Of a stretch of 64,000 nucleotides of DNA, positions 1-7,147 are shown one piece after another; the first letter of the stretch is position 1; the number at the start of each line of letters is the position of its first letter. The notes under the pieces were generated by a model. It was given only the letters and a program-made list of their open reading frames with translations. It was not told the origin of the DNA and did not search any database. The stretch covers positions 1-64,000 of the forward strand of contig NZ_CADIJO010000014.1 of assembly GCF_902859705.1 (NCBI RefSeq), in the 5' to 3' direction. The translations under genes were made by a program, and so were the position numbers. This DNA comes from Achromobacter deleyi (GTDB lineage: Bacteria > Pseudomonadota > Gammaproteobacteria > Burkholderiales > Burkholderiaceae_B).

Positions 1-780
1 GCAGCGGCCCCGGCCGCGACACCGGCGCCCGCGCCTGCAACTGCGGCGCCCGCGGCTTCCGGCGCGCCCCCCGCAGCACCTGCCGGCGTAGCGACAGGAA
101 CGACGGCCGCCCCGACTGCCAGTGCCCCGACCGCCGCGCCCACGCCCGTGCCTGGCCGCAGCGCGCTGGATTTCAGCGCCTCCCGGCCCGCCTGGGAAGG
201 CATGCTGCAAGGCGCCGACCCCGCCCTCGGCAAGCAGTTGGCCGCCACCGGCAGGCCGGCTGCCGGAGTGCAGGCCTGCGTCGCCTGTCACGGGCAGGCC
301 GGCATCACGCCGCTGGGCGGCATCTTCCCCAACCTGGCCGGCATGACGCCCGAATACCTGGCCAAGCAATTGACCGATTTCCGCCAGGGCACGCGCAAGG
401 TGCCGCTGATGAACGGCATCGCCCAGGCGCTGACCGAGCAGGAAATCGGCCAATTGGCGGCCTACTACGGCAGCCTGGCCGGCCCGCCGCTGCACGTGGG
501 CGACGTCGGCGGCGAAGCGGCGCGCAAGCTGGACCAGGCGGGCGATGGCGCACGCGCCCTGCCCGCCTGCGCCAACTGCCACGGCCTGCGCGGCCTGGGC
601 GAAGGGCCGCTGTTGCCCCGGCTGGCCGGCCAGCCCAAGGAATATTTCGTCGACCAGATCAACGCCTTTCGCAATGGCTCGCGCCAGAACGACGATGTGG
701 GCGTGATGCGGGCCTTTGCGCAGCGCCTGACCGATGCCGAGGTCCAGGCATTGAGCCAGTACTACGCCGGCACGCCCTGA
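1..780 (+). CDS. Dihaem c-type cytochrome (5' end outside window)
   Basis: The frame is open from the first base, so the gene starts upstream and only the last 259 residues are seen. The first 50 or so visible residues are an Ala/Pro/Thr-rich linker, typical of a tether between an anchor or partner domain and a globular cytochrome. Two CXXCH haem-attachment motifs follow: CVACH at 277-291 and CANCH at 568-582. Each is followed by a Met (LMNG, VMRA) that could be the sixth haem ligand. The two halves look like a duplicated cytochrome c fold of the cytochrome c4 type. The expected role is electron transfer in the periplasm. The partner is unknown because the upstream part is missing; fusion to a dehydrogenase domain cannot be excluded. 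Confidence 0.85.
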   Translation, partial: AAAPAATPAPAPATAAPAASGAPPAAPAGVATGTTAAPTASAPTAAPTPVPGRSALDFSASRPAWEGMLQGADPALGKQLAATGRPAAGVQACVACHGQAGITPLGGIFPNLAGMTPEYLAKQLTDFRQGTRKVPLMNGIAQALTEQEIGQLAAYYGSLAGPPLHVGDVGGEAARKLDQAGDGARALPACANCHGLRGLGEGPLLPRLAGQPKEYFVDQINAFRNGSRQNDDVGVMRAFAQRLTDAEVQALSQYYAGTP

Positions 781-796
781 ACCGCCGCTGGGCGGC

Positions 797-832
797 CCCC
801 GTGGCGAGCGTCTTCAAGGCATCGCCACGGGG
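797..832 (+). terminator. Terminator-like hairpin after the cytochrome gene
   Basis: CCCCGTGGCGA (797-807) pairs perfectly with TCGCCACGGGG (822-832) across a 14-base loop, just after the stop codon at 780. No U-tract follows, so it may be a factor-dependent or processing structure rather than a strong intrinsic terminator. Confidence 0.5.
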
Positions 833-867
833 CCTCCGAAAAAGAACCGCCACGCTGCATTTTTTTC

Positions 868-897
868 TTGGTGTTTTCCCTAATGCCTATTTATAAT
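868..897 (+). promoter_or_regulatory. Sigma70-type promoter of the mgtC locus
   Basis: TTGGTG (868-873) and a perfect TATAAT (892-897) are separated by 18 bases, in a locally AT-rich patch. Transcription would begin near 904, about 290 bases before the first start codon at 1196. That is an unusually long 5' leader. Confidence 0.7.
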
Positions 898-903
898 CGC
901 AGC

Positions 904-1195
904 ACTTTCAACCACCCCGAGATCATTGTGGACAACGACGGATGTAGTCGATACACGACTGCTCGCGCCGCTTGACGCAGGATTCTTCGCAGCATCATCT
1001 GCCAAGTCCTGCGTAAAGCCAGGACACGGCATTCGGCCCCGGACAGCCAACGTGCGATGCACGCACTGCCCAGGCCGCAGCCCTCCCCCGAATACCCCTT
1101 ACCGACGCATACCGCGGGCTTTGTTGCGCCCGCGCCGCGCCGGCCAGGCGGCGCCTGCATGTGGACCTTCCACCGTACTCCCCCTGGAGACGACC
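904..1195 (+). promoter_or_regulatory. Long structured 5' leader upstream of the mgtC locus
   Basis: This stretch has no convincing gene and is the predicted untranslated leader. It contains stacked inverted repeats. AGTCG/CGACT pair at 946-950 and 956-960. An 8-bp stem, ACGCAGGA/TCCTGCGT (975-982 with 1007-1014), encloses a smaller stem at 989-992/999-1002. CGTGC/GCACG pair at 1051-1055/1059-1063, and CAGGCG/CGCCTG at 1145-1150/1152-1157, the last lying 30 bases ahead of the ribosome-binding site. mgtC and mgtA leaders in enteric bacteria sense Mg2+, ATP or proline; a comparable role here is inference. I could not match it to the M-box riboswitch consensus. Confidence 0.5.
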
Positions 1196-1570
1196 ATGCG
1201 CATCAAGAAACTCCTCCCCTTCCTGGATGGGGCCGCCGCCCTGCGTGGCGCCGGCCACGCCGCCGCGCCCGCCGCACCGGCTGCCACCCCCACCTACCAG
1301 TTCACCATCGTCAGCCTGGCCGACACCCTGAACGCGCTGCGCAAGCAGCTGTACTACGAGCTGCAAGCGCTGGACCTGCGCGTGCTCAACGTGCGCATCT
1401 CGCGTGCGGATGCCGGCCAACTGGCCAGCACCATCGTCACGCTGCAGTGCCCGCCGCAACTGCGCGGCCTGCTCAACGCCGTCGCCCTGCGGCTGGGCCA
1501 AAGCCCCGACGTGCGCCGCGTGCACTGGGAAAACGAGGCCGGCGCCAGCCTGGCCGTGCTGCCGGCCTGA
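1196..1570 (+). CDS. Small protein with an ACT-like domain, first gene of the mgtC locus
   Basis: A 124-residue protein starting at ATG 1196, preceded by CTGGAGA; the open frame extends further upstream but without a better start. Residues 1-30 are basic then Ala/Pro-rich, possibly a poor signal or membrane-proximal segment. Residues 35-115 have an alternating strand/helix pattern ending in 'PDVRRVHWE'. By eye this resembles the C-terminal ACT-like domain of the MgtC encoded downstream, which ends in 'PGVRTAFWA'. I therefore read it as a detached ACT-like regulatory domain. Function is not established; a partner or competitor of the MgtC domain is an inference from similarity and position. 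Confidence 0.6.
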   Translation: MRIKKLLPFLDGAAALRGAGHAAAPAAPAATPTYQFTIVSLADTLNALRKQLYYELQALDLRVLNVRISRADAGQLASTIVTLQCPPQLRGLLNAVALRLGQSPDVRRVHWENEAGASLAVLPA

Positions 1571-1590
1571 ATGACGGAAAGGAGACTGTC

Positions 1591-1698
1591 ATGAAAGACC
1601 CGTACAAATGCCTCCTTGTCGCGCGGGTAGCCGCCCTGCTGCTGATCTGGCTGCTGGCTTTCGTGCTGACGGCGCTGTCGGTCTGGCAATTGCCCTGA
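1591..1698 (+). CDS. 35-residue single-span membrane peptide, MgtR-like
   Basis: ATG 1591 follows a good AAAGGAG (1578-1584), 20 bases after the previous stop. The 35-residue product has a short charged N-terminus (MKDPYK), one hydrophobic helix of about 22 residues, and the ending SVWQLP. Salmonella MgtR, a 30-residue peptide that binds MgtC and promotes its degradation, as I recall has the same plan and ends in an ALWQ-type sequence. The gene sits immediately upstream of mgtC. Size, topology, the terminal WQ and location support an MgtR-like regulator; so short a sequence cannot prove homology. Confidence 0.65.
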   Translation: MKDPYKCLLVARVAALLLIWLLAFVLTALSVWQLP

Positions 1699-1699
1699 A

Positions 1700-1722
1700 G
1701 GGCGCCGGCCCGGCCGGCGCCC
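1700..1722 (+). promoter_or_regulatory. Perfect GC-rich inverted repeat between the MgtR-like gene and mgtC
   Basis: GGGCGCCGGCC (1700-1710) and GGCCGGCGCCC (1712-1722) form a perfect 11-bp inverted repeat beginning right after the stop codon. There is no U-tract. It could be a partial terminator or RNA stabiliser that sets the ratio of the upstream genes to mgtC. Confidence 0.5.
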
Positions 1723-1784
1723 ATCGGTCACCCCTTGGCCCCGCCGTATTCGTAAAAAAACACGCTGCATTCGAGTAGAACAAC

Positions 1785-2498
1785 ATGAAGAACTTCGAAA
1801 ACATCCAGCTGCTGACGCTGGCCAACACGCTCATCAGCCTGGCCACGGCTTTCGTGCTGGGCTCCATCGTGGGCTTCGAGCGCCAGGTGCGTCAACGCAC
1901 GGCCGGCCTGCGCACCAACGCCCTGGTGGCCGTGGGCGCGGCCATTTTCGTGGACATGGCCTTTCGCGTCGGCGGCCCCGACGGCGGCGCGCGCGTCATT
2001 TCCTATGTCGTGTCCGGCGTGGGTTTCCTGGGCGCGGGCGCCATCATGCGCGAAGGCGGCAGCATCCGCGGCCTGAACACGGCGGCCACGCTGTGGGGCT
2101 CGGCCGCCATCGGCGCGTGCGCCGGCGCCTCGCTGATCCTCGAAGCGCTGGCGGCCACCGTGTTCGTACTGGCCGCCAACACGCTGCTGCGGCCGGTGGT
2201 CAGCTACGTCAACCGCCAGCCGGTGGACGCGCAGACCACGGAAGTGACCACCGTCATCCACGTCATCGCGCATGTCGACCAGCGCCAGGCCGCCATGACC
2301 GTGCTGGAAGACGTGCTGGAAGAAGAACAGCTGCCCCTCTCTGAACTGAAGATCGACCAGTTCGGCGAAAACGAGGTCGAGATCGAGGCCGCGCTGAGCG
2401 AAGCGTCGGTCGACGAATTGGACCTGGACCGCGTCACCGCCCGCATCGCGGCAGCGCCCGGCGTGCGCACGGCATTCTGGGCCGCCAGGACGGTGTGA
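1785..2498 (+). CDS. mgtC: MgtC/SapB family inner-membrane protein
   Basis: 237 residues, the usual length for MgtC. The N-terminal two thirds is the hydrophobic MgtC domain with the family signature around residues 23-60 (GSIVGFERQ, GLRTNALVAVGAA) and 75-100 (GVGFLGAGAI, GLNTAATLW). About five membrane helices are followed by a roughly 80-residue soluble ACT-like domain ending in APGVRTAFWA. MgtC proteins support growth in low Mg2+ and survival in macrophages, in part by acting on the F1Fo ATP synthase; that role is family knowledge. It is the last gene of a three-gene set with an ACT-like protein and an MgtR-like peptide. Start is ATG 1785; the ribosome-binding site is weak. Confidence 0.88.
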   Translation: MKNFENIQLLTLANTLISLATAFVLGSIVGFERQVRQRTAGLRTNALVAVGAAIFVDMAFRVGGPDGGARVISYVVSGVGFLGAGAIMREGGSIRGLNTAATLWGSAAIGACAGASLILEALAATVFVLAANTLLRPVVSYVNRQPVDAQTTEVTTVIHVIAHVDQRQAAMTVLEDVLEEEQLPLSELKIDQFGENEVEIEAALSEASVDELDLDRVTARIAAAPGVRTAFWAARTV

Positions 2499-2597
2499 CG
2501 CCGACGTGAACGCGGCGGCCTGCGGCGATGCGTCGCAGGCCGCCCCCCGCGCCCGGTGCCACCGCGCCCGCAAAACCTTCTAGAATGGGCGCCGACC

Positions 2598-2999
2598 ATG
2601 CGCCGCCCGTTCCTGCCCTTCGCCCGCAACACCGCCACGCTGTGGCTGGTGCTGGCGCTGTTCGCGCTCAAGGCCATGGTGCCCCAGGGCTTCATGCCCG
2701 CCGCGCAGCAAGGCACGCTGATCCAGTTGTGCTCGGCCGCCGGCACCATCTGGGTCGCCGGGCCCGCCAAACATAGCGATGCCCCCGACGAACGGCACGC
2801 GGCCCAGGCCGCCGCCTGCCCCATGGGCGCCATGCTGGCGGCGGTGGCGTTGCCGCCCTCGCCCGCGCCGCTGTTGGCCAGCACGGCCGTCATGGCCCAT
2901 CCGCTGGCCGCGCGTGCCCCGCCGGCCGTCGCCGAAGGATTCCCGCCCGGCCCGCCGCTGGGCGCCCGCGCCCCGCCTCTTTTCCCGGTTATCAGCTGA
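2598..2999 (+). CDS. DUF2946-like protein upstream of a TonB-dependent receptor
   Basis: 133 residues from ATG 2598. It has an N-terminal hydrophobic segment (about residues 12-30), the 'PQGFMPA' turn, 'LCSAAG' and a later 'ACPMGAML', matching the layout of DUF2946 proteins, which are often found beside copper- or siderophore-related TonB receptors. The C-terminal 40 residues are Pro/Ala-rich. A TAGAAT -10-like hexamer lies at 2581-2586, so the transcript would have a very short leader. It ends 48 bases before the receptor gene and is probably co-transcribed with it. The molecular role of this family is unknown. Confidence 0.65.
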   Translation: MRRPFLPFARNTATLWLVLALFALKAMVPQGFMPAAQQGTLIQLCSAAGTIWVAGPAKHSDAPDERHAAQAAACPMGAMLAAVALPPSPAPLLASTAVMAHPLAARAPPAVAEGFPPGPPLGARAPPLFPVIS

Positions 3000-3047
3000 T
3001 CGCTTCGCCGCACGCCGTGCGGCTTCTTTGGCATACCGAGAAATTCC

Positions 3048-5270
3048 ATGTCTTTTACTTGCCCCAGGACGCGCCGCGTCCTGAAACGGCGCGTGGCCGT
3101 CTGGACCGCGCTCGCCTTCACGCCGGCCCTGCACGCGCAGACGCTGCCGGCCACGGCCGTCCCCACCAATGCCCCAACGGCTGCCCCCACCGCAGCCCCG
3201 TCTGCCACACCGTCGCAAGCCGCCTCGCGCAGTGTCGCCACGCTGCCCGCCATTTCCGTCTCGGCCGACGCGCCGTCGGCCACCTTGCTGGAACAGGCCA
3301 GCACCGGCACGCTGCTGGGCCTGACGCCGTTCGACACGCCCGCCAGCATCGACGTCATCAGCAATGAACAACTGCGCGAACGCGGCGCGGTCAACGTCAC
3401 CGACGCCATCACGCAGGCGGCCGGCATCAGCGCCATGCGCCATCCCGGCAACGGCGGCTCGTCGCTGTCGTCGCGCGGCTTCACCGATTCGAATTCCGTA
3501 GCCCAGCTGTATGACGGCGTGCGCCAGTTCGGCGGCGTCGGCCAGACGTTCATCTACGACCCCTGGGCCGTGGACCGCATCGAAGTGCTGCGCGGCCCGG
3601 CCTCGGTGCTGTATGGCGAAGGCGCCATCGGCGGCGTGGTCAACGTGATTCCCAAGAAGCCCACCCGCGGCCCCATCGAAAACGAGATCCAGACCACCGT
3701 CGGCACGCATGACACGCAGCGCCTGGGCTTTGGCAGCGGCGGCGCGCTGGACGACAAATGGTCGTACCGGCTGGACATCAGCGGCAACCACAGCAATTCG
3801 GGCATCAGCCTGGGCGATTCACGCGACTTCGCCGTCACGGCCGCGCTGCGGCTGGATGTGTCGCCGGACCTGAACTTCACGCTGACCCAGGCCTATGCCT
3901 GGCAGGAACCGACGCGCTACTTCGGCACGCCGCTGATCAACGGCGACATCGACTACAGCCTGCGCGGCAAGAACTACAACGTGGCCGACAGCAAGATCAT
4001 CTATCGCGACAACCGCACCGAACTGAAGGCCGAATGGACGCCCAACCCCGCCACCCGCGTGCGCAGCCGCGTCTATTACATCGGCAGCGACCGCGACTAC
4101 CGCGACGCTGAGAACTACACCTGGCAGCCGGCCAGCGGCCTGATCCAGCGCAGCGCCTACACCGACATCCGCCACGACCAGCAACAGGTCGGCACGGTCA
4201 CCGACGCCAGCTTCGACGGCCATCTGTTCGGCCTGGCCAACAAGGTGGCGGTGGGCGTCGAGCTCAACCACGCCTCGCTCAAGCACACCAACAATTCACC
4301 CTATTCGGGCACGTCGCTGGTGGACCCGTACGACGTCGACCACGGCCGTTTCATCAATGTCGCCGGCACCACGCCGCGCTACCGCAACACGGCCGACCAA
4401 TACGCGCTGTTCGCCGAAAATCGCCTGATGCTGACCGAACGCTGGTCGGTGCTGGGCGGCCTGCGCTACGACCACATCGACCTGAAGCGGCGCGACCTGG
4501 TGGCCGGGCAGACGGCGTTCGACACCACCTTCAACAATGTCGGCTGGCGCATCGGCACCGTCTACGACGTGTTGCCCACGCTGTCGGTCTATGGCCAGTA
4601 CGCCGAGGCCGCAGACCCCATCGGCAGCCTGTTGCTGCTGTCGCCGGCCAACAAGGATTTCGAGCTGTCCAAGGGCCGCCAGGTGGAAGTGGGCGTCAAG
4701 CAGACGTTCTGGGACAACAAGGGCCAATGGACCCTGGCCGCCTACCATATCCGCAAGAACAACCTGGTGACGCGCGACCCCAATGATCCGTCGCTGCGCA
4801 TCCAGGTGGGCGAGCAATCGTCGCGCGGGCTGGAAGCCACGCTGGGGGTCGAACTGACCCCGGCCTGGCGGGTGGACCTGAATGCCGCCGTGCTGCGGGC
4901 GCGCTATGACGACTTCAGCGAATCGGTCAACGGCACGGCCGTGTCGCGGGCAGGCAATGTGCCCACCGACGTGCCCGAACGGGTCGCCAATGCCTGGGTC
5001 AGCTGGAAATTTGCGCCGCAATGGACCGCCAGCGCCGGGGTGCGCTACGTGGGCCGGCGTTTCGCGGATGCCGCCAACACCCTGGAAATGGCGGGCTACA
5101 CCACCACCAACCTGGCCTTGCAATGGGAGCCGCGCCGCGACCTGACGTTGGCGCTACGGGCATTCAATGTGTTCGACCGCCAATACGCCGAAACCGCCTA
5201 CTACAACCAGACCCAATGGTTGCTGGGCGAAGGCCGCCGCGTGGAACTGAGCGCCAACTACCGGTTCTGA
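3048..5270 (+). CDS. TonB-dependent outer-membrane receptor (siderophore type)
   Basis: 740 residues. A basic N-terminus and hydrophobic stretch end in 'ALHA', a likely signal peptidase site near residue 30, followed by a Pro/Thr/Ala-rich region to about residue 65. The plug domain (about 80-210) shows the classic order: 'TPFDTPASIDVISNEQL', 'RGF', and 'DRIEVLRGPASVLYG' leading to 'GGVVNVIPKKP'. The rest is a beta-barrel ending in 'ANYRF' with the terminal aromatic residue required for assembly. There is no N-terminal FecA-type signalling domain. It takes up a ferric-siderophore-like or other metal chelate using TonB energy; the substrate cannot be told from sequence. The DUF2946 gene just upstream leaves a copper link open. 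Confidence 0.88.
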   Translation: MSFTCPRTRRVLKRRVAVWTALAFTPALHAQTLPATAVPTNAPTAAPTAAPSATPSQAASRSVATLPAISVSADAPSATLLEQASTGTLLGLTPFDTPASIDVISNEQLRERGAVNVTDAITQAAGISAMRHPGNGGSSLSSRGFTDSNSVAQLYDGVRQFGGVGQTFIYDPWAVDRIEVLRGPASVLYGEGAIGGVVNVIPKKPTRGPIENEIQTTVGTHDTQRLGFGSGGALDDKWSYRLDISGNHSNSGISLGDSRDFAVTAALRLDVSPDLNFTLTQAYAWQEPTRYFGTPLINGDIDYSLRGKNYNVADSKIIYRDNRTELKAEWTPNPATRVRSRVYYIGSDRDYRDAENYTWQPASGLIQRSAYTDIRHDQQQVGTVTDASFDGHLFGLANKVAVGVELNHASLKHTNNSPYSGTSLVDPYDVDHGRFINVAGTTPRYRNTADQYALFAENRLMLTERWSVLGGLRYDHIDLKRRDLVAGQTAFDTTFNNVGWRIGTVYDVLPTLSVYGQYAEAADPIGSLLLLSPANKDFELSKGRQVEVGVKQTFWDNKGQWTLAAYHIRKNNLVTRDPNDPSLRIQVGEQSSRGLEATLGVELTPAWRVDLNAAVLRARYDDFSESVNGTAVSRAGNVPTDVPERVANAWVSWKFAPQWTASAGVRYVGRRFADAANTLEMAGYTTTNLALQWEPRRDLTLALRAFNVFDRQYAETAYYNQTQWLLGEGRRVELSANYRF

Positions 5271-5296
5271 GGGTCGCGCCGGCCCTGCGCGGGTGA

Positions 5297-6415
5297 TCAA
5301 CGCTTGTCGGAGCCGGGCGAAAACAGGTCCGAGATCGCGTCGCCGACGTCCTTGACGGCGCCGGCGACGCCGCTGGCCGCGCCTTCGGCCCCCACGCCGA
5401 GCACGTGCCCGACACCGCGCGCAATCTGCGCCGCGAACCCGCGCGACGCCGAGAACTTGGGATTGTCCAGGCTGCCGGACAGGCTGAATTCCATGCGCAG
5501 CGCGCCATGGGGGTCTTCCATGGCCGCCAGCACCGCCTTGCGCGGCAACGAAAACAGCGAGCCATCGCCGCTGAATTTCAAGCCATGCAGCGCCACCACG
5601 CCAGACGCCTTCAATTGCCGCTTGGCGATCGAGGTCTGCATGTCCAGGTCCATCGCGCCGCCCGACAGTGAACCCGCGCCGTTTTCCGCCAGATACGGCG
5701 CGGCATAGCGAATATCCATATTGCGTACCGCCACCTTCATGTCGGCGTCTGTGCCCCCTACTTCCAGCGAGCCGGTCGCCGTGACGGTGGCGGCGCCGTT
5801 GCGGTTGTCTTCGACTGACCCCTTGAATTCCATCTCGCTGCGCTGGCCGTCCGCCGGCAGCACCAGCGGATGCAGCCGCGCAGTGACCTGGTTGAACGGA
5901 ATGCGGTGCGGCGGCTTCGAAATCGCCGCATCCAGGAAGTCCAGCCGCCCGTCCGTCAGCACGATGTCATCGGCGCGGATCGGGTCTTTGCGGCGCGACG
6001 GATCATTGGCCTTGTCGGCCTCGCGCAGCGCCGACTGCAAGGCCGGCGAGATCTGCATGTCGCCATCCGGCGTGCGCAGCACGGCAAAATCGAAGCCCTC
6101 GATGGTGACCTTGCGAAACACCGCCTCGTGCTGCAGGAACGACATCCATTCGGGTTCGGCCACCACGCGCCGCGCGCTGGCCGGCGCCGCGTCGCCCGTG
6201 CCCGCGATCTTGACGTCGGTCAGCACCACCTGCCGCAAACCGACCTGCACATTGCCCACCTGTGCCCGCGGCCCCAGCATATTGGCAATGCGCAGTTCGA
6301 CCAGCCGTGTGCCGGCCAGCGCCAGCACCGCCAGCACGGCGGCCAGCAGCACAACAATGGCCAAGGCCATGCCCAGGGGCGAACGGCGGCGCGGCGCGGC
6401 GGATTGAAGACTCAT
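5297..6415 (-). CDS. DUF748/AsmA-like inner-membrane-anchored periplasmic protein
   Basis: 372 residues, from ATG 6415 with AGGATC eight bases upstream. One N-terminal membrane helix (about residues 15-37) is followed by a periplasmic part rich in beta-strand repeats: 'VGNVQVGLRQVVLTDVKIAG', 'VTIEGFDFAVLRTPDGD', 'IVLTDGRLDFLD'. These are typical of the DUF748/AsmA group. Larger relatives bridge inner and outer membranes and move phospholipids; this member is short and lacks the length for a full bridge. The C-terminal 50 residues are Gly/Ala-rich and amphipathic. It runs opposite to the receptor gene, convergent with it across a 26-base gap. Confidence 0.7.
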   Translation of the reverse strand: MSLQSAAPRRRSPLGMALAIVVLLAAVLAVLALAGTRLVELRIANMLGPRAQVGNVQVGLRQVVLTDVKIAGTGDAAPASARRVVAEPEWMSFLQHEAVFRKVTIEGFDFAVLRTPDGDMQISPALQSALREADKANDPSRRKDPIRADDIVLTDGRLDFLDAAISKPPHRIPFNQVTARLHPLVLPADGQRSEMEFKGSVEDNRNGAATVTATGSLEVGGTDADMKVAVRNMDIRYAAPYLAENGAGSLSGGAMDLDMQTSIAKRQLKASGVVALHGLKFSGDGSLFSLPRKAVLAAMEDPHGALRMEFSLSGSLDNPKFSASRGFAAQIARGVGHVLGVGAEGAASGVAGAVKDVGDAISDLFSPGSDKR

Positions 6416-6769
6416 CGGGGATCCTGTGGCGGTGGCCGCAACGCGGGCGCGTCGCGGCAAGGAACGGGCGGCCTTGCCTGCACCTTACCGACCGGCTCGC
6501 CGCGGCGCAAGGCATGCGGCGCTACCGGTACACGGCCACCAGGGGCACGATGCAGGCCAGGATGCAGGCCAAATGCAAACCCAATGCAGGCCAAACCAGG
6601 CCCCCGTCACGCGGCGGCCCGGCTACGCCTCATGGCCGAGCCAGAAACGGCGATGCCCGCGCAGGGTTCCCCGCACGGGCATCGCCGCCACTCACCCTGC
6701 GCCTGCCGGCCGTCGCCGCAACGCGGGCTCACCAGGGCCCGTTAATAGGCCCTAAACGTCGTCAGCGCA
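6416..6769. other. 354-base gap without a supported gene
   Basis: Open frames here are Arg/Pro/Ala-rich and look like GC-driven artefacts. The gap holds three copies of ATGCAGGCC (6550-6558, 6562-6570, 6584-6592) and a 12-bp perfect inverted repeat at 6648-6687. I see no promoter or coding signal. Confidence 0.5.
6648..6687. terminator. Hairpin with 12-bp perfect stem
   Basis: CGGCGATGCCCG (6648-6659) pairs with CGGGCATCGCCG (6676-6687) over a 16-base loop, downstream of the minus-strand gene that ends at 6770. There is no U-tract. It probably marks the transcript end or protects the 3' end. Confidence 0.4.
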
Positions 6770-6958
6770 TCAACGCTGCGTCTGCGGGCGTTGCTGGCCG
6801 GCTTGGCCGGGCTGCTGGCCCGGCTTGCCGTCCTTGTCCATGTGCTGGCCGCCCTGGCCGGGCTGTTGCTGACCTGGCTGGTCACGATCCTTCGGGCTTT
6901 CCTGCGTCTGCTGCTTTTGGGGCTGCTTTTGCTGGTCGGGCTGATTCGGGTTTGCCAT
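6770..6958 (-). CDS. 62-residue Gln/Pro/Gly-rich hydrophilic protein, sigma54 controlled
   Basis: Starts at ATG 6958 behind AGGAGA. The product is low complexity, about one quarter Gln, with Pro, Gly, Lys and Asp, and has no hydrophobic stretch; it is predicted to be intrinsically disordered and cytoplasmic. No family is recognised. A canonical -24/-12 element at 7003-7017 faces it, giving a leader of about 35 bases. That ties it to the stress-gene set at 13.8-23.7 kb, although it lies 7 kb away. Disordered hydrophilic proteins are often desiccation or osmotic protectants; that is only a suggestion here. Confidence 0.7.
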   Translation of the reverse strand: MANPNQPDQQKQPQKQQTQESPKDRDQPGQQQPGQGGQHMDKDGKPGQQPGQAGQQRPQTQR

Positions 6959-7002
6959 TGCAAGTCTCCTAGTCGGCGGAACCATTCCGCCACACAGGGA
7001 GT

Positions 7003-7017
7003 AGCAACTGGCGTGCC
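7003..7017 (-). promoter_or_regulatory. Sigma54 (-24/-12) promoter for the Gln-rich protein
   Basis: Reading the minus strand: GGCACG-CCAG-TTGCT. The invariant GG and GC are ten bases apart, as sigma54 requires. The predicted start near 6992 is about 34 bases from ATG 6958. Confidence 0.8.
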
Positions 7018-7147
7018 CAAGCCCGGCGCCGCCCGGGCCGGCCACGCGGCGGGCCCCGGCCAGGCCGTTGCGGCCCCGGTAATTTAGGGATGCGAGGGGT
7101 AGAAAAGGCGGCCGGGCCAGGCGGGTCAGACCCTGATTGGGCCTGCC

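Noticed and set aside
904-1195. M-box (ykoK) or yybP-ykoY riboswitch in the mgtC leader
   Set aside because: The conserved sequence blocks of those families, as I remember them, are not present; structure alone is not enough.
6791-7087. Leu-rich 98-residue membrane-like frame on the plus strand
   Set aside because: It is the complement of the Gln/Pro-rich gene at 6770-6958 (Gln codons read as Leu); the minus-strand gene has both ribosome-binding site and sigma54 promoter.
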